Source: Saprospiraceae bacterium (GTDB lineage Bacteria > Bacteroidota > Bacteroidia > Chitinophagales > Saprospiraceae). Taken from it: a stretch of DNA of 7,257 nucleotides. This document shows positions 5,789-7,257 of this stretch, piece by piece. Where the stretch lies: contig CANETR010000094.1 of NCBI GenBank assembly GCA_947441325.1, forward strand, positions 1 to 7,257, given 5' to 3'. Made by a program: the position numbers and the translations under genes. Every line of letters starts with the position of its first letter. Within the stretch, counting starts at the first letter, position 1. Below the pieces are notes generated by a model that saw nothing but the letters and a program-made list of their open reading frames with translations, did no database searches and had not been told where the DNA came from.

Positions 5789-7257
5789 ATGGTCACAAAG
5801 CAAAATTTATTAATTTTAAGCAGCATATTTTTTGTCCTTGCGCTAAGCTCCTCCTGTACCTATGTGAGGATTGTAGCTCATTTCAATCCCTCAGTGAGCG
5901 ATTACAAGATTTTTCCTTGTGATACGGTAAAGGCGACTTCACAGAAATCTATGGCCTTTGTTAGAGCTGGGGGAAACTCAATTCCTGATTTTAAAACATG
6001 GGTGCCCGCACATTTTAGATTGGAAATTGATAGCCTGGAAGCGTTTTTGGAGGAAAGTAAAACCACCGCATTTTTAGTCATGAGGAACGATAGCCTCTTG
6101 TATGAATATTACGGTAATAAACATAAAAAAGAAGATCCTCAGGTCATATTTTCCATTACAAAAGGCATAACAGCCATGCTTACTGCAATTGCAGTAAATG
6201 ATGGCCTTATTAACCCCGAACAAGCAGTTGCTGATTTTATTCCAGAATATGCACAGGATGCTAGAAAAGACATAAAAATAAAGCACCTGCTCAATATGGT
6301 TTCGGGTATCGACTTTAGTGACAGGGGCAATTTGGCAAGGCTTGCTATGTTGTATTATCACAAAAATCAGGGTAGTTTTATTGCCGATTATGACCGAATG
6401 TCGCATCGGCCGGGTACTTTTTTTAATTATCAGTCAATTGCTACTCAGATTCTTGGACTTTGCCTCGAAAAGGCAACAAAAATGAAATTGAAAGATTATT
6501 TACAGCTAAAACTTTGGCAGCCATTAGGCATGGAGTACGACGCCTTATATACCATCGATAGTAAAAAATTTGGCAACAACAGAGCCTTTGGCGGAATAGC
6601 ACTAAGAAGTACTGACTTGCTTCGAATTGGCAAATTATTGCTAAATAAAGGTGTGTGGGAAGGGCAACAGATTTTGCCCATAGATTTTGTTGAAAAACTC
6701 ATGAAAAGAGAGATGCGCGACGACAGTTGGTGGGGATATAGCAATTCATTCTGGCGCGACGGTTGTATCGACACAGATTTTCTGGGTGACAATGATTTTT
6801 TTGCTGCCGGATTTAGCGGACAGTTTTTATACGTAAATCCAAAATACAATGTGGTGATTGTGCGGCAGGGCTTGAAAGAAACCTTTCGATGGCCAAAGGT
6901 TTTTTCAAGACTGGCGGTTGTTTTGGGTGGTAACAAAAATGATATTGTCGATGTCTGTAAAGACTATTCCGAACAATTTGAAGGAATTTATGAATCCTCT
7001 AATGGAGAAAAATATGAGATTGTTTACAAGGGGCTTAGTCCAAAAACAGGGGAGCGGCAGTGGGTTATTTTTAAAGATGTGAATCAGACACTAAAAACCA
7101 GAAAGCTATTTGTAGCGGGGCATTTTGACGGGCGAAGCATCGGTACTTATCGCCTGTTTTATATTAGTCGTGCAATTTTCAATATTGTTGACAATAGGGT
7201 AGCAGGCATGTACTACGATAATCAGCGAGCTGTTGACATGCGCTATTTTGTCAAAAA
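5789..7257 (+). CDS. Serine hydrolase, beta-lactamase class C-like fold, putative lipoprotein (3' partial)
   Basis: The frame is open from the ATG at 5789 to the right edge, giving 489 residues with no stop. The start lies 7 nt after the CHAT gene stop and yields a signal sequence ending in LALSSSC. Cys23 would be the lipidation site, although the lipobox is not ideal (Ser at -3, Leu at -4). The catalytic domain spans about 95-375. Its SxxK motif is Ser122-Ile-Thr-Lys125 (FSITKGI), its Tyr214 motif is YQS, and the third conserved block is GFSGQ at 341-345 followed by LYVNPKYNVVIVRQG. Together these mark the COG1680/PF00144 superfamily (AmpC, esterases, DD-peptidases, 6-aminohexanoate-dimer hydrolase NylB). 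YxS in place of the YxN of true class C beta-lactamases argues against antibiotic hydrolysis and fits an esterase or amidase. Residues from about 390 on (FEGIYESSNGEKYEI) look like a beta-rich C-terminal domain that I do not recognise. Location is probably the periplasm or outer membrane. Substrate unknown. Confidence 0.9.
   Translation, partial: MVTKQNLLILSSIFFVLALSSSCTYVRIVAHFNPSVSDYKIFPCDTVKATSQKSMAFVRAGGNSIPDFKTWVPAHFRLEIDSLEAFLEESKTTAFLVMRNDSLLYEYYGNKHKKEDPQVIFSITKGITAMLTAIAVNDGLINPEQAVADFIPEYAQDARKDIKIKHLLNMVSGIDFSDRGNLARLAMLYYHKNQGSFIADYDRMSHRPGTFFNYQSIATQILGLCLEKATKMKLKDYLQLKLWQPLGMEYDALYTIDSKKFGNNRAFGGIALRSTDLLRIGKLLLNKGVWEGQQILPIDFVEKLMKREMRDDSWWGYSNSFWRDGCIDTDFLGDNDFFAAGFSGQFLYVNPKYNVVIVRQGLKETFRWPKVFSRLAVVLGGNKNDIVDVCKDYSEQFEGIYESSNGEKYEIVYKGLSPKTGERQWVIFKDVNQTLKTRKLFVAGHFDGRSIGTYRLFYISRAIFNIVDNRVAGMYYDNQRAVDMRYFVK

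Noticed and set aside
6496..6936. 146-codon open frame on the minus strand
   Set aside because: It lies wholly opposite the serine hydrolase catalytic domain, whose motifs are clear on the plus strand, and its translation shows no recognisable family features.
5789..7257. Calling the hydrolase an antibiotic-resistance beta-lactamase
   Set aside because: The SxxK and GxSGQ blocks show only the superfamily. The YQS motif and extra C-terminal domain point away from class C enzymes.
1..7257. CRISPR array, tRNA, rRNA or gasdermin gene accompanying the CHAT proteases
   Set aside because: No regularly spaced repeats, no tRNA-like cloverleaf and no extra gene space were seen; the window is almost fully occupied by three genes.

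Overview
The window is AT-rich. Its genes lack strong Shine-Dalgarno sequences, and it encodes envelope-directed TPR-CHAT proteins plus a beta-lactamase-fold serine hydrolase. Together these point to a member of the Bacteroidota (Cytophagales, Saprospiria or Flavobacteriia-like). This is inferred from gene style and base composition; there is no rRNA or other marker gene to fix the taxon.

Layout, all on the + strand: (i) 2-2446 is a TPR-CHAT protease-like gene whose 5' end lies outside the window. The frame is open to the left edge, so the TTG at 113 is not the real start. (ii) 2447-2613 is a 167-bp AT-rich gap with a small perfect hairpin and a 9-bp direct repeat, but no convincing promoter. 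(iii) 2614-5781 is a complete second TPR-CHAT gene (1055 aa) with an N-terminal signal/anchor segment, a long TPR array, a CHAT domain with intact His and Cys, and a C-terminal membrane helix with a basic tail. (iv) 5789 to the right edge is a 3'-truncated serine hydrolase of the class C beta-lactamase/6-aminohexanoate-dimer hydrolase superfamily, probably a lipoprotein. It starts only 7 nt after the second CHAT gene stops, so the two are probably co-transcribed.

The most striking signal is the relationship between the two CHAT genes. Their TPR and linker parts have drifted to roughly half identical amino acids. At the CHAT domain boundary they abruptly become about 95% identical in DNA, without a gap over 1.1 kb, and they diverge again at the C-terminal membrane helix. 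Inside this homogenised tract sits one island (core 1679-1759 versus 5023-5103) with only about 50% DNA identity, just upstream of the catalytic His. This looks like gene conversion of the effector domain, with the sensor region and one internal segment staying different.

Working model (inference): two membrane-anchored, envelope-facing CHAT proteases with different TPR sensor arms share nearly the same catalytic core, and at least one is made together with a surface serine hydrolase. CHAT proteases are known effectors elsewhere (Csx29 of type III-E CRISPR, proteases that activate bacterial gasdermins, the separase relatives). No CRISPR, gasdermin or nuclease partner is visible here, so substrate and purpose are unknown.
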